Shown in pieces: positions 17,322-25,548 of a DNA stretch of 64,000 bases. The DNA lies in contig NZ_CP118574.1 in the NCBI RefSeq assembly GCF_028898845.1, positions 7,551,001-7,615,000 of the forward strand. The letters run 5' to 3'. The notes beneath the pieces are model-generated. The model was not told where the DNA came from. It ran no database searches and was given only the letters and a program-made list of their open reading frames with translations. Made by a program: the position numbers and the translations under genes. This DNA is from Streptomyces sp. WZ-12. GTDB lineage: Bacteria > Actinomycetota > Actinomycetes > Streptomycetales > Streptomycetaceae. How positions within the stretch are numbered: position 1 is the first letter of the stretch; each line of letters opens with the position of its first letter.

Positions 17322-18731
17322 CTACCTCCTGTCAGCCTCTGCCGTGACGATGCCCCGGATGATGCCCAGTTCGAGCAGGTCTTGGGGGCGGATGCGGAGC
17401 TGGTCGGCGGTGTGCTGGATTTCGTCTGTGTCGCGCTTGAGGATGGCGGCGGCCATTTCCGGGGCGATCACGGAGAAATAGCTGTCAGGGGTGGCCCAGA
17501 GTCGGCCCGGGGCGGCGAGGGCCAGTGCGCCGCCCGATCCGCCCTCGCCGATCAGGAGCGAGGTGACCGGTACGCGGGCGGAGGCGAGCGCGGCGAAGGT
17601 GTCGGCGATGGCTGCGCCGGCGCCCGCGCGTTCGGCGTCCGCGTCGTTGGCGGCGCCCGGGGTGTCCACGAGGGTGAGGACCGGGATGCCGAGCCGGTCC
17701 GCGAGTCGTATCAGCCGGGTTGCGGTACGGAAGCCGGAGGGGCGGGTGGCCGTGCCGCACTGGGCCGCGAAGGCGATGGTGCGGCCGTCGCGGTGGCCGA
17801 AGCCGCAGCGCATCCCCGGGTCGCGGCCGCCGCACCGGTCGCCGCTGAACTCCTCCCAGTCGTCGAAGTACGCCCGGAGGTAGGACTCGGCGCGCGGGCG
17901 GTTGGTGTCGCGGGCCCGGAGCACGGCGGCCCAGCCGGATTCCGGCATGTCCGCGGTGCCCAGGGCGGAGGGCGGGGGCGCTGGGCCGGGCGGGGTGGTG
18001 GGCGGTCGTGGGGTGTCGGCGAGCAGGCGGAGCCAGCGCTGGAGGGTGGCGCGGAGTTCGTCGGCCGGGACGACGGCGTCGACTTGGCCGGCCGCGAACT
18101 GGCCCTCGGCGCTGTAGGCGGTGGGATCGGCGTCCGGAGGGCGGACCCGGGAGCCCGCGAAGCCGATCTGAGCCTTGGGGAGCGCGAGGATCACATCGGC
18201 TCCGGCGCCCAGAGTCGCCCAGCCGCCGCCGGTGGTCGGATCGCGGAGCACCGCGATCTGTGGGAGTCCCGCGGCGCGGTGGAGCGCCGACTGTCCGGCC
18301 ACGCGCTGGAGTTGGGACAGTGCCCGCATGCCCTCCTGCATCCGGCTGCCGCCCGTGGCGATCAGCGATACCAGTGGCAGGCGCCGCTCGCGTGCGGTGG
18401 TGTAGGCGGCCTCCAGCCGGTCGCCGGTGCGTTCGCCGAGCGAGCCGCCGAGGAAGCCGAACTCGAAGGAGAGCACCACGGCTTCGGTGCCGCCGATGGT
18501 GGCGAGCGCGGTGAGCACCGATTCCTCCTCGCCGGTGCGGGTGCGGGCCCGTTCCCGGGAGGCGTCGTAGCCGTGCCAGTCGAGTGGGCCGTCGGTGGGC
18601 GGGGAGATGGACGGTGGGCCGGTGGTGGGGGTGAACTCGGTGTAGGAGTCGGTGACTGCGGAGATGGCTTGGCGGGCCGTCAGGCGGAGGCTGGGCAAGG
18701 GGGTCGCGCTGGGCGGCGGTTGCTCATGCAT
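17322..18731 (-). CDS. Acyl-CoA carboxyltransferase (AccD/AccA-like halves in one chain)
   Basis: A 469-residue protein with two crotonase-fold carboxyltransferase halves. The N half (residues 70-250) has FEFGFLGGSLGERTGDR and ATGGSRMQEGMRAL, as in AccD. The C half (290-460) has LVDTPGAANDADAE and IGEGGSGGALALA, as in AccA. There is no zinc-finger Cys cluster and no biotin carboxyl carrier domain, so biotin carboxylase partners would have to come from elsewhere. The ATG at 18731 overlaps the stop of matB by 8 bases, so the two are translationally coupled. This suggests a role in malonyl-CoA or methylmalonyl-CoA supply or turnover; the acyl substrate is not evident. Confidence 0.8.
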   Translation of the reverse strand: MHEQPPPSATPLPSLRLTARQAISAVTDSYTEFTPTTGPPSISPPTDGPLDWHGYDASRERARTRTGEEESVLTALATIGGTEAVVLSFEFGFLGGSLGERTGDRLEAAYTTARERRLPLVSLIATGGSRMQEGMRALSQLQRVAGQSALHRAAGLPQIAVLRDPTTGGGWATLGAGADVILALPKAQIGFAGSRVRPPDADPTAYSAEGQFAAGQVDAVVPADELRATLQRWLRLLADTPRPPTTPPGPAPPPSALGTADMPESGWAAVLRARDTNRPRAESYLRAYFDDWEEFSGDRCGGRDPGMRCGFGHRDGRTIAFAAQCGTATRPSGFRTATRLIRLADRLGIPVLTLVDTPGAANDADAERAGAGAAIADTFAALASARVPVTSLLIGEGGSGGALALAAPGRLWATPDSYFSVIAPEMAAAILKRDTDEIQHTADQLRIRPQDLLELGIIRGIVTAEADRR

Positions 18732-20232
18732 CGCCGGCTCCCGCGGGGGGTGTGGCCGCCCGGAGGTCCCGCTTGAGGATCTTGCCCATGTCATTGCGGG
18801 GGAGGGCTTCGAGGAAGTGCACGGTGCGGGGGCGCTTGTGCGGCGCGAGTTGGCGGGCGACGTGGTCGGCGAGCTCCTGGGCGTCCGGGCGCGGGCCTGC
18901 ATCGGGGCCCGTGACGGGCACGATCCAGGCGACGATCCGCTCGCCCAGGTCCTCGTCGGGCTCGCCGGTGACGGCCGCCTCGGCGACGCCCGGGTGTGCC
19001 AGCAGGGCGTTCTCGATCTCGCCGGCGCCGATCTTGTAGCCGCCGCTCTTGATGAGGTCGGTGGCCTTCCGGCCGACGATGCGGTAGTTGCCGGTGGCGT
19101 CCCGCACGGCCATGTCGCCGGTGCGGAACCAGCCGCCGTCGAACGCGGCGTCGGTGGCGTCGGGGCGGTTGAGGTACTCGGAGAAGAGGTTCGGGCCCCG
19201 CACCTGGATCTCGCCGACCGTTTCGCCGTCGCTCCCCTCTATGGTCTGGCCCGCGTCGTCCACCAGCCGGACGTAGACGCCGGGGAGGGGGACGCCGACG
19301 GTGCCGGTGGAGTCCGGGCCGTCCGCGCGGACGCTGGTGTTCATCAACGTCTCGGTCATGCCGTAGCGCTCGATCACCCGGCGGCCGGTGGCGGCGGTGA
19401 GCCGTGCGTGGTCGGTGAGCGGCAGCGCGGCGGAGCCGGAGACCAGCAGGCGGGCGCGGCCCAACGCCGCGGCGAGGTCGGCGTTCTCCCCGGCGTCGAG
19501 GGCGAGGCGGTGGTACATCGTCGGTACGCCGAAGAGCATCGTGCCGTCCGCGGACAGCTCCCGGGCGACCGCCTCGGTGCTGAAGCGCCCGAGGTGGTGG
19601 ACGCTGCCGCCGCGGCGCAACGGCCCGAGGATGCCGAGGATCAGGCCGTGGACGTGGAACAGGGGGAGGGCGTGGACCAGCACGTCGTCGGCCGTCCACT
19701 GCCAGGCGTCCTCCAGGGCGTCGAGGGTGTGGGCGAGGGCGCGCCGGGGGAGGACGACGCCCTTGGGTGGGCCGGTGGTGCCGGAGGTGTAGACGATGAG
19801 GGCGGGGGACTCGTCGCCGGGCTCCAACGGGAGGGGGCCGGGCAGTTGTTGCTCGTCGGGCTCGACGACCTCCACGTCGAGGCGGGGGAGCGTGGCCAGT
19901 GGGCCGGGCAGGTCGGCGCCCGGCTCGGCCAGGACGAGGGAGGGGAGGCTGTCCGCCACGATGTGCGCCAACTCGCGCTCGCCGATCTTGGGGTTGATCG
20001 GCACCGCGGCCGCTCCGGCGAGCAGCGCGGCGACCACGCCCACGGCCGTCTCCAGCGTCGGCGTCGCCCAGATCGCGACGCGGGTGGCGCCGCTGCCGGG
20101 GGTGAGCTCGTCGATCCGTTCGGCGAGTGGGCCGGCCACGGCGGCCAGTTGGCGATGGCTGAGCGCACGGTCGCCGAAGCGCAGCGCGGGGGCGGGCGAG
20201 CCGTCGCGCAGTGCGGGGAAGAGCACGTTCAC
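18724..20232 (-). CDS. matB: Malonyl-CoA synthetase
   Basis: A 502-residue acyl-CoA synthetase of the AMP-binding superfamily that activates malonate (and methylmalonate) with ATP and CoA. The AMP motif VYTSGTTGPPKG is near residue 150. Then come PLFHVHGLILGILGPLRRGG, ERYGMTETLMNTSVRADG, FRTGDMAVRD and the C-terminal KSGGYKIGAGEIENALL with catalytic Lys in PRNDMGKILKRDL. The sequence follows the S. coelicolor MatB closely as I remember it. GTG 20232 is chosen because GAAGGAGA precedes it by 6 bases. Its product would feed polyketide or fatty acid extender pools; the coupled carboxyltransferase gene supports a malonyl-CoA role. Confidence 0.92.
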   Translation of the reverse strand: MNVLFPALRDGSPAPALRFGDRALSHRQLAAVAGPLAERIDELTPGSGATRVAIWATPTLETAVGVVAALLAGAAAVPINPKIGERELAHIVADSLPSLVLAEPGADLPGPLATLPRLDVEVVEPDEQQLPGPLPLEPGDESPALIVYTSGTTGPPKGVVLPRRALAHTLDALEDAWQWTADDVLVHALPLFHVHGLILGILGPLRRGGSVHHLGRFSTEAVARELSADGTMLFGVPTMYHRLALDAGENADLAAALGRARLLVSGSAALPLTDHARLTAATGRRVIERYGMTETLMNTSVRADGPDSTGTVGVPLPGVYVRLVDDAGQTIEGSDGETVGEIQVRGPNLFSEYLNRPDATDAAFDGGWFRTGDMAVRDATGNYRIVGRKATDLIKSGGYKIGAGEIENALLAHPGVAEAAVTGEPDEDLGERIVAWIVPVTGPDAGPRPDAQELADHVARQLAPHKRPRTVHFLEALPRNDMGKILKRDLRAATPPAGAGDA

Positions 20233-20411
20233 CGGGTCTCCTTCGTCCTCGTCGGCTTCCGGCCGATGGGCCGGAACCATCCCGATCCCGCACGCGCCGC
20301 CGCGCGGAACGGGCTGACAGGGACCACTTTCGCAGAGACCGCTGACATTGTGATCGCCGCACCGTCGGCCTGTGGATAACTCGGCGGGCGGGGCCCGCCG
20401 GCGTCGTGCGG

Positions 20412-20912
20412 TCAGCCCGGGATCTTGCCGAAGTCCCAGGACACCACCGCATCGGGCGTCAGCCGCAGCCAGGCGTGCCGGCCGTCGTGCGGCATCTCCC
20501 CGAGCCCGAAGTACTTCTGCGCGAAGAGCCGCTCCGGAGCGGCCAGTTCGGGGCAGGGGTCCCCCGCGCGCGGCGCCTCGCCGACGAACTCCGCGCGCCC
20601 GGTCAGTTCGGCGCCGCGCAACTCTCCGTAGGCATGGCCGTCGTCGACGAGCACCGCGAGCCGCGGGTCCTTGCGGAGCTGCGCCCACCGCCGGCTGCGG
20701 GTGATCGAGTACAGCCACAGCGCCGCCCCGTCCCAGACGAACCACAGCGCGCCGACGTGCGGTGCGCCGTCGCCGGCGACCGTCGCGACCCGGCAGGTCC
20801 GCTGCGCCGCCAGGAAGGCGTCCAGCTCGTCCGGGCTCATCATGATCCGGCGTCCGCGCCGTTGGGTCGTGGTCGCGTCGTCCGTGCCGGCCGTGCGCGG
20901 TGTCTCGGTCAT
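20412..20912 (-). CDS. Pyridoxamine 5'-phosphate oxidase family protein
   Basis: A 166-residue split-barrel flavin/F420-binding protein (PPOX class). Key stretches are MMSPDELDAFLAAQRTCRVATVAGDGAPHVGALWF, LWLYSITRSRRWAQLRKDPRLAVLVDDG and the C-terminal RLTPDAVVSWDFGKIPG. It is a different subfamily from the PPOX gene at 12384. It lies upstream of matB on the same strand with a 180-base gap, so it probably has its own promoter. The cofactor and substrate are unknown. Confidence 0.85.
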   Translation of the reverse strand: MTETPRTAGTDDATTTQRRGRRIMMSPDELDAFLAAQRTCRVATVAGDGAPHVGALWFVWDGAALWLYSITRSRRWAQLRKDPRLAVLVDDGHAYGELRGAELTGRAEFVGEAPRAGDPCPELAAPERLFAQKYFGLGEMPHDGRHAWLRLTPDAVVSWDFGKIPG

Positions 20913-21165
20913 CCTCGCCGCCCCTCACCTGTCCGGTGGAGTCTCGGGTGATTGCTGGTGAATTGCCTTGATGGAACGCTTGGTTCGCGTGCCCGGTGTC
21001 GTGTCCGACGGGCACATCGAGGCTGATCTGATGCTTCGTCAGGAAAGCATGGGGGCTCTTCCTGGTGGGCGCAATGGCCGATACCCTCGCGCCTTCCGGC
21101 CCGTCGCCGGCGCTCGCTGCCCGTATCCCCGGACGTCGTCGCGCCTTCCACAGAGGGGAGTGCCC

Positions 21166-21810
21166 GTGCCTTCGGACTCCGGGCTCGTCGCGCAGGTGGA
21201 CCCGGCCACGACGGTGCTGCTCACCGTCGAGTGCCAACGTGGAGTCGTCGGGGCCGACAGCGCGTTGCCCGAGCTGGCCGAAGTGGCGCGCACCTCTGGG
21301 GCGTTGGTGCGGATCGCCCGCCTGGTGGCGGCGGCGCACGAGGCCGGTGTCCAGGTGCTGCACGCGGTCGCCGAACGGCGTCCCGACGGCCGTGGCGCCA
21401 GCAGCAACGCCCGGCTCTTCCGCGCGGCCGAACGACTGCCGGTGCGGCAGCTCACCGGATCCACGGCGGTGCGCGTCGCCGACCCCATCCCGGTGGCGGA
21501 GGAGGACCTGGTGGTGCGCAGGCTGCACGGCCTCTCCCCTCTGGCCGGCACCGACGTCGACGCGCTGCTCCGCAACTTCGGCTGCCGCACGCTCGTCGTC
21601 ACCGGGGTCTCGGCGAACGTGGCGATCCCCAATGCCGTGTTCGACGCGGTCAACCTCGGTTACACCGCGGTGGTTCCGGCGGACGCCATCGCGGGGGTGC
21701 CCGCCGACTACACCCCCGCGATGGTCCGCAACACCCTCTCCCTGGTCGCCACCATCACCACCGCCGACGCCGTCCTCGACTGCTGGCGGCGCCCGCGCCG
21801 CGCCCGTTGA
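21166..21810 (+). CDS. Isochorismatase-fold protein lacking the catalytic triad
   Basis: A 214-residue protein with the isochorismatase/cysteine-hydrolase fold. The family triad is Asp-Lys-Cys. Here the Asp position reads LLTVECQRG (Glu), the Lys position reads DLVVRRLHG (Arg), and the Cys position reads VTGVSANVAIPNAVFDAVNLGY (Ala). All three are replaced while the surrounding fold is well kept, so normal cysteine hydrolase chemistry is unlikely. I recall the same replacements in other streptomycete homologues, which would mean a conserved nonenzymatic or altered role. GTG 21166 is chosen because GGGGAG lies just upstream. It converges on the S9 peptidase gene with a 22-base gap. Confidence 0.85.
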   Translation: MPSDSGLVAQVDPATTVLLTVECQRGVVGADSALPELAEVARTSGALVRIARLVAAAHEAGVQVLHAVAERRPDGRGASSNARLFRAAERLPVRQLTGSTAVRVADPIPVAEEDLVVRRLHGLSPLAGTDVDALLRNFGCRTLVVTGVSANVAIPNAVFDAVNLGYTAVVPADAIAGVPADYTPAMVRNTLSLVATITTADAVLDCWRRPRRAR

Positions 21811-21832
21811 GCCGGCCTCGGCCCCGTTACCG

Positions 21833-24031
21833 CTACCGTGCCGCGGCGCTCTCCTCCGGGGCGGGCAACGCGCCCTTGAGGAAGTCCCGTTGGAAGCGCA
21901 GCAGGTTGGCGTTGACCGCGTCGTCGGCGGGCAGGTGCGTGGCGCCCGGTAGCGGCAGCACGGTGTGCGGACGGCCCGCGGCCAGCAGCTCGGCGGAGAA
22001 CCGCAGGGTGTGCGCGACGGCGACGTTGTCGTCGGCCAGCCCGTGGATGAGCAGCAGCGGGCGGCGCAGCAGGTGGCCGCTGCCGACCAGGGAGGAGCGC
22101 GCATAGTTCTCCGGATGCTCGTCGGGGTGGCCCAGGAACCGCTCCTTCCAGTGGGCGTCGTACATCCGCTGGTCGGTGGGCGGGGCGCCGGCGACCGCCG
22201 CGTGGAAGACGTCCGGGCGGTGCAGGACCGCCGCCGCGGCCAGGAACCCGCCGAACGACCAACCGCGGATCGCCACCCGCCCGAGGTCCAGATCGGGGAA
22301 GTGCTCCCCCGCCGCGCGCACCGCGTTCACCTGGTCCTCCAACGCCGGCCCCAACTGGTCGCCGTGGACGGCCTTCTCCCAGAGGGGGCCGCGCCCGGGC
22401 GTACCGCGCCCGTCCGTCACCAGGACCGCGAAGCCCTGCTCGGCGAACCACTGGGACACGCAACCGGTCCACCCCCGCGCCCGTACGGCGAGCTGCATCC
22501 CCGGGCCCCCGTACGGGTCGAGCAGCACCGGCAGCCGCTTCGTGCCCTGGCGGTGCCCGGACGGGAAGTACAGGCACGCACGCAACTCCCGTTCACCCAG
22601 GGTGAGATGGATCGGCCGCGACGCGACCAGCGGCTCCTCGGCGAACGAGGCGATGGTCCCGGACGGCCGCGGCTCCACCTCGTCGTCCCGTAGGACGCGC
22701 ACCTCGTGTCCGTCCGGCGTCAGGCCCGCCACAACGGTCGTGCCCCCGCGCCCGGTGCCCGTCCAGACGCCAGGGCCGCCGCTCAGACGACGGCACCCGG
22801 CGCCGGGCTCATAGCGCCACACATGGGTCTCCGTCGGCTCCTCGCTGCCCGTGAACAGCACCCGCTCGCCCTCGACGCCCAACACCTCGCGCAGTTGCAG
22901 GCCCTCGGGCGTGACCCGTTGCCCGCCCACGGTCAGGAAGCGGGTGCCGCCCGCGTCCTCCGGGAGCACCAGGGCGCCGGCTGCCGTACGGGACGGGGTG
23001 CCGGGTACCAGTTCCACCCAGGCGGGATCGGTCCGCTCGTGCCGCACTTCGGTGGCGCCGGTCGCCGGATCGACCGCGAGCGTCCGCAGCACGCCCTGGT
23101 CGCGGCTCTGTACGGCCAGGAACGGGCCGTGGGCGTCCCAGCCGGCGTCCACCAGGTACTCGTACGCCCCGCGGTCCCAACGGACCTCTGTGCGGCCGCC
23201 GTCGAGGGTCAGCAGATGCGCCGTCACCTCGGCGTTGGCGGTACCCGCCGACGGGTAGCGGATCATCCGCGGTGGACGGGACGGGTCCGCCGGGTCGCTG
23301 AGGTAGCGCCGCTCCATTGAGGAGGTGTCGACCCGCGCCACCAGGAGGCGGTGACCGTCCGGCGCCCACCAGTAGCCGCGCGACCGGCCCATCGACTCGG
23401 CGGCGGTGAAGTCGGCGAGCCCGTAGGAGACCTCGGGCCCCTCGGCCCGCGCCAGTTGCCGGTCGTCGTCGCCCTCCAGGCCGACGACGTGCAGGCAGCG
23501 CCCGGTCACATACGCGACGTGCCGCCCGTCCGGCGACGGCCTGGGGTCGACCACCGGCCCGGCGGCCGGTACCGCGAACGGCGCGCCGCCGTCCGTCCGT
23601 ACCGCCCACAGCGCGCCGGACAGCGCGAACGCCACCACTCGCGCCGCGTCATCGATCGCGAACCCCACCACGCCCACGGAACGCTCCCGCGCCCGCTCGC
23701 GCCGCAGGCGCTCCTCTTCCGGGACGTCCTCGGCGCCGGCCCCTACCAGGAGCGCCGGATCGGCCAACAGCCGCTCCTCTCCTTCCGCGTACTCCCACAG
23801 CCGCCCCACGGGATCGCGGCCCGAGCCGGTGCGGACGAACACCACGCGCCTACCGTCGGGGGAGACGGCGAACTCCCTTGGTATACCGAGGGAGAAGCGG
23901 CGGGTGCGGGCGAACTGCTCCGGAAAGTCGTCGGTGTTGGTGGCTGTGGCTGCCTTGGTCGCTTGGGCGGCTTCGTCGCTGTTGTCGGTGCTTGCTGCCT
24001 TCGGTGCGGCGTTGGCCGGTTGTTGCGTCAA
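21833..24031 (-). CDS. S9 family prolyl oligopeptidase (dipeptidyl peptidase IV-like)
   Basis: A 732-residue serine peptidase. An N-terminal seven-bladed propeller-type region (residues 40-460; VSPDGRRVVFVR, SPDGRHVAYV) is followed by an alpha/beta hydrolase domain. The nucleophile is in GWSFGG, the Asp in HGLADDNVAV and the His in PGATHLPAD, so the triad is complete. PYGGPGMQLAV supplies the oxyanion-hole region. No signal peptide, so cytosolic. Start choice: the frame opens at a TTG at 24046 inside the GGAGG motif itself, so the TTG at 24031, 8 bases after GGAGG, is more likely. The first 40 residues are a low-complexity Ala/Thr/Asn tail. Confidence 0.9.
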   Translation of the reverse strand: MTQQPANAAPKAASTDNSDEAAQATKAATATNTDDFPEQFARTRRFSLGIPREFAVSPDGRRVVFVRTGSGRDPVGRLWEYAEGEERLLADPALLVGAGAEDVPEEERLRRERARERSVGVVGFAIDDAARVVAFALSGALWAVRTDGGAPFAVPAAGPVVDPRPSPDGRHVAYVTGRCLHVVGLEGDDDRQLARAEGPEVSYGLADFTAAESMGRSRGYWWAPDGHRLLVARVDTSSMERRYLSDPADPSRPPRMIRYPSAGTANAEVTAHLLTLDGGRTEVRWDRGAYEYLVDAGWDAHGPFLAVQSRDQGVLRTLAVDPATGATEVRHERTDPAWVELVPGTPSRTAAGALVLPEDAGGTRFLTVGGQRVTPEGLQLREVLGVEGERVLFTGSEEPTETHVWRYEPGAGCRRLSGGPGVWTGTGRGGTTVVAGLTPDGHEVRVLRDDEVEPRPSGTIASFAEEPLVASRPIHLTLGERELRACLYFPSGHRQGTKRLPVLLDPYGGPGMQLAVRARGWTGCVSQWFAEQGFAVLVTDGRGTPGRGPLWEKAVHGDQLGPALEDQVNAVRAAGEHFPDLDLGRVAIRGWSFGGFLAAAAVLHRPDVFHAAVAGAPPTDQRMYDAHWKERFLGHPDEHPENYARSSLVGSGHLLRRPLLLIHGLADDNVAVAHTLRFSAELLAAGRPHTVLPLPGATHLPADDAVNANLLRFQRDFLKGALPAPEESAAAR

Positions 24032-24529
24032 GGTGGTTTCCTCCAAGGGGTGGTGGGGTTACGGCAGGCGCCTACGGGGGCAAGCCGAGGTGTGCAGGTA
24101 TCCGGGTGCCCAGGTATCTGGAAATCCGGGTTCTCGGGGGTCCAGGCGTGCGGGATGCATGCGCTGGGCGTGTCGGGAGTGCAGGGTGCGCCGGCATGCC
24201 GGGCATGCGTCTGCCGTGGTCAGAGCTGCCAAAGCCACCGAAGTCGCCAAAGCGGCCATGGCTGTTAGGTGCCGGTGGGGCCGCTGGGCAGGCAGTGACG
24301 GACGTGCATCGGTGCGCGCAGGGGCGGCGCCCGGCGGCTGACGGGCTGGGGTCTGGCTACGGTCGATCAGCCGGGAGCCGGTCGGGGAAGTCCTCGCGTT
24401 GACACGGCAGTTGGTCGATGGTCGATCGCTGAGCAGGACCAGCGGATCATACTCACAGCCGGGGGAGCCGGCGCAGCCTTTTCACGGAAGTCCCGAGGCG
24501 ATGCCTTGCGGAAGTGCCGAGGTGATGTC
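24032..24529. other. Intergenic, 498 bp, imperfect tandem repeat at one end
   Basis: Between the S9 peptidase start and the TetR stop. Three imperfect copies of a unit like GGAAGTCCCGAGGCGATG repeat from about 24484 to 24552, running into the last codons of the TetR gene. The rest shows phrases such as GGTATC and GGTCCAGG but no gene or clear promoter. Confidence 0.5.
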
Positions 24530-25159
24530 TTAGGGAAGTTCCGAGGCGACGTCGTCGACGACGTCCTGTGCGCGGCGCTCCGGGACGCCGGCGGCCAGCA
24601 GGATCGCGGTGGCCGTCCGCCGCCCGTCGTCCTCCCACGCGCCCGAGTTGACGCTCTCAAGGAGCGCCAGGGTGAGGGCCTCCAGCCCCGCGCTGAGGGC
24701 CGCCGGCGGGACGTGGGCGTGGAACACGCCGGATGCCTGCCCCCGCTCCAGTAGGGCGGTGGCCTCCTCGCGTGCCGGAGCCAGGACTTCGGTCACCCGC
24801 TCCACGCCCAAGTCCCGGCGCGCGAGGGCCAGGAGCAGCCGGTAGCAGTCGCCCACCGGCCACATCGACAGCACGAAGCGCGCAAAGGCCCGCTCGGGCG
24901 GCTCCGCGGCGTCCGGCCGCTGCTCCGCCGCGTCGCGCAGCGCCTCGGACGCCTCGTCGGCCAGGGCCTCCAAGAGGGCGGCGCGCCCGGGGAAGTGGCC
25001 GAAGAGCGTGCGGCGCACGACGCCGGCGGCCCGCGCGATCTCCTCCAGCGTGGCGTCCGGGTTCCGGCCGAGTTCGTCCCGGGCCGTGGCCAGGATGCGC
25101 GCCCGGTTGGAGCGCGCGTTGCGCCTCACGGGCTCGCGGGCCACGGGCTTGTTCACCAA
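24530..25159 (-). CDS. TetR family transcriptional regulator
   Basis: A 209-residue repressor. The TetR HTH is at residues 17-63 (NRARILATARDELGRNPDATLEEIARAAGVVRRTLFGHFPGRAALLEAL), followed by the helical ligand domain. It reads GTG at 25159 (VNKPVAREPVRRNARSNRAR), an Arg-rich N-terminal arm. It is divergent from an MFS efflux gene with a 389-base gap holding two related palindromes, so it most likely represses the exporter and itself and is released by the exported compound. Its 3' end overlaps a short imperfect tandem repeat, which alters the last residues only. Confidence 0.9.
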   Translation of the reverse strand: MVNKPVAREPVRRNARSNRARILATARDELGRNPDATLEEIARAAGVVRRTLFGHFPGRAALLEALADEASEALRDAAEQRPDAAEPPERAFARFVLSMWPVGDCYRLLLALARRDLGVERVTEVLAPAREEATALLERGQASGVFHAHVPPAALSAGLEALTLALLESVNSGAWEDDGRRTATAILLAAGVPERRAQDVVDDVASELP

Positions 25160-25420
25160 CGGAACCCCAGCGGATCGGTACGGGAGACGGGCGGTACGGA
25201 CGACGGCTCGCCAGGAGGGACGGCGGGGCGCGCCACTACGGGAGGCGGGCGGGAATCATTCTCGCACGGGTGCGGGACGCCGTCCGGGGTGCTCAGACGT
25301 GGTCGGGGCCGCGCCGGTCGGTGGGCGGCACTGGCCCGAGCGCGTCAATGCGCGCCCACTTGTTCGCTCACCCAAGCCCACCTGCTGTGCCCGCCCGAGG
25401 TCAGCCGTCATCTCGCTTAT

Positions 25421-25438
25421 TTGCACGTCGACGTGCAA
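25421..25438. promoter_or_regulatory. Perfect 18-bp palindrome, probable TetR operator
   Basis: TTGCACGTCGACGTGCAA is its own reverse complement over all 18 bases. It lies 111 bases before the MFS start. Length and perfection suit a TetR-dimer site. Confidence 0.65.
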
Positions 25439-25465
25439 GAAACTACTCTGCATCGCGACACTAAT

Positions 25466-25483
25466 CTGCACATCGATGGGCAA
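25466..25483. promoter_or_regulatory. Second, imperfect copy of the TetR operator
   Basis: CTGCACATCGATGGGCAA matches the palindrome at 25421-25438 in 14 of 18 positions, 45 bases further toward the MFS gene. Confidence 0.55.
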
Positions 25484-25548
25484 TTAAGGGTGGGTGTGAC
25501 CCGTCGCGCCCCGTCGCCCCCTCCCCCCGCATCCGTCCAGGAGCCGCC

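Larger units (their letters stand above)
25160..25548. other. Divergent TetR/MFS control region, 389 bp
   Basis: No gene. The MFS side holds two palindromic operators (listed separately) in an A+T-rich patch from 25410 to 25490. The TetR-proximal 200 bases are G-rich and show nothing recognisable. Confidence 0.55.

Noticed and set aside
17163..20379. Long plus-strand open frames opposite the carboxyltransferase and matB
   Set aside because: Composition is Gly/Val/Arg/Glu-rich without motifs; the minus-strand frames carry clear enzyme signatures.
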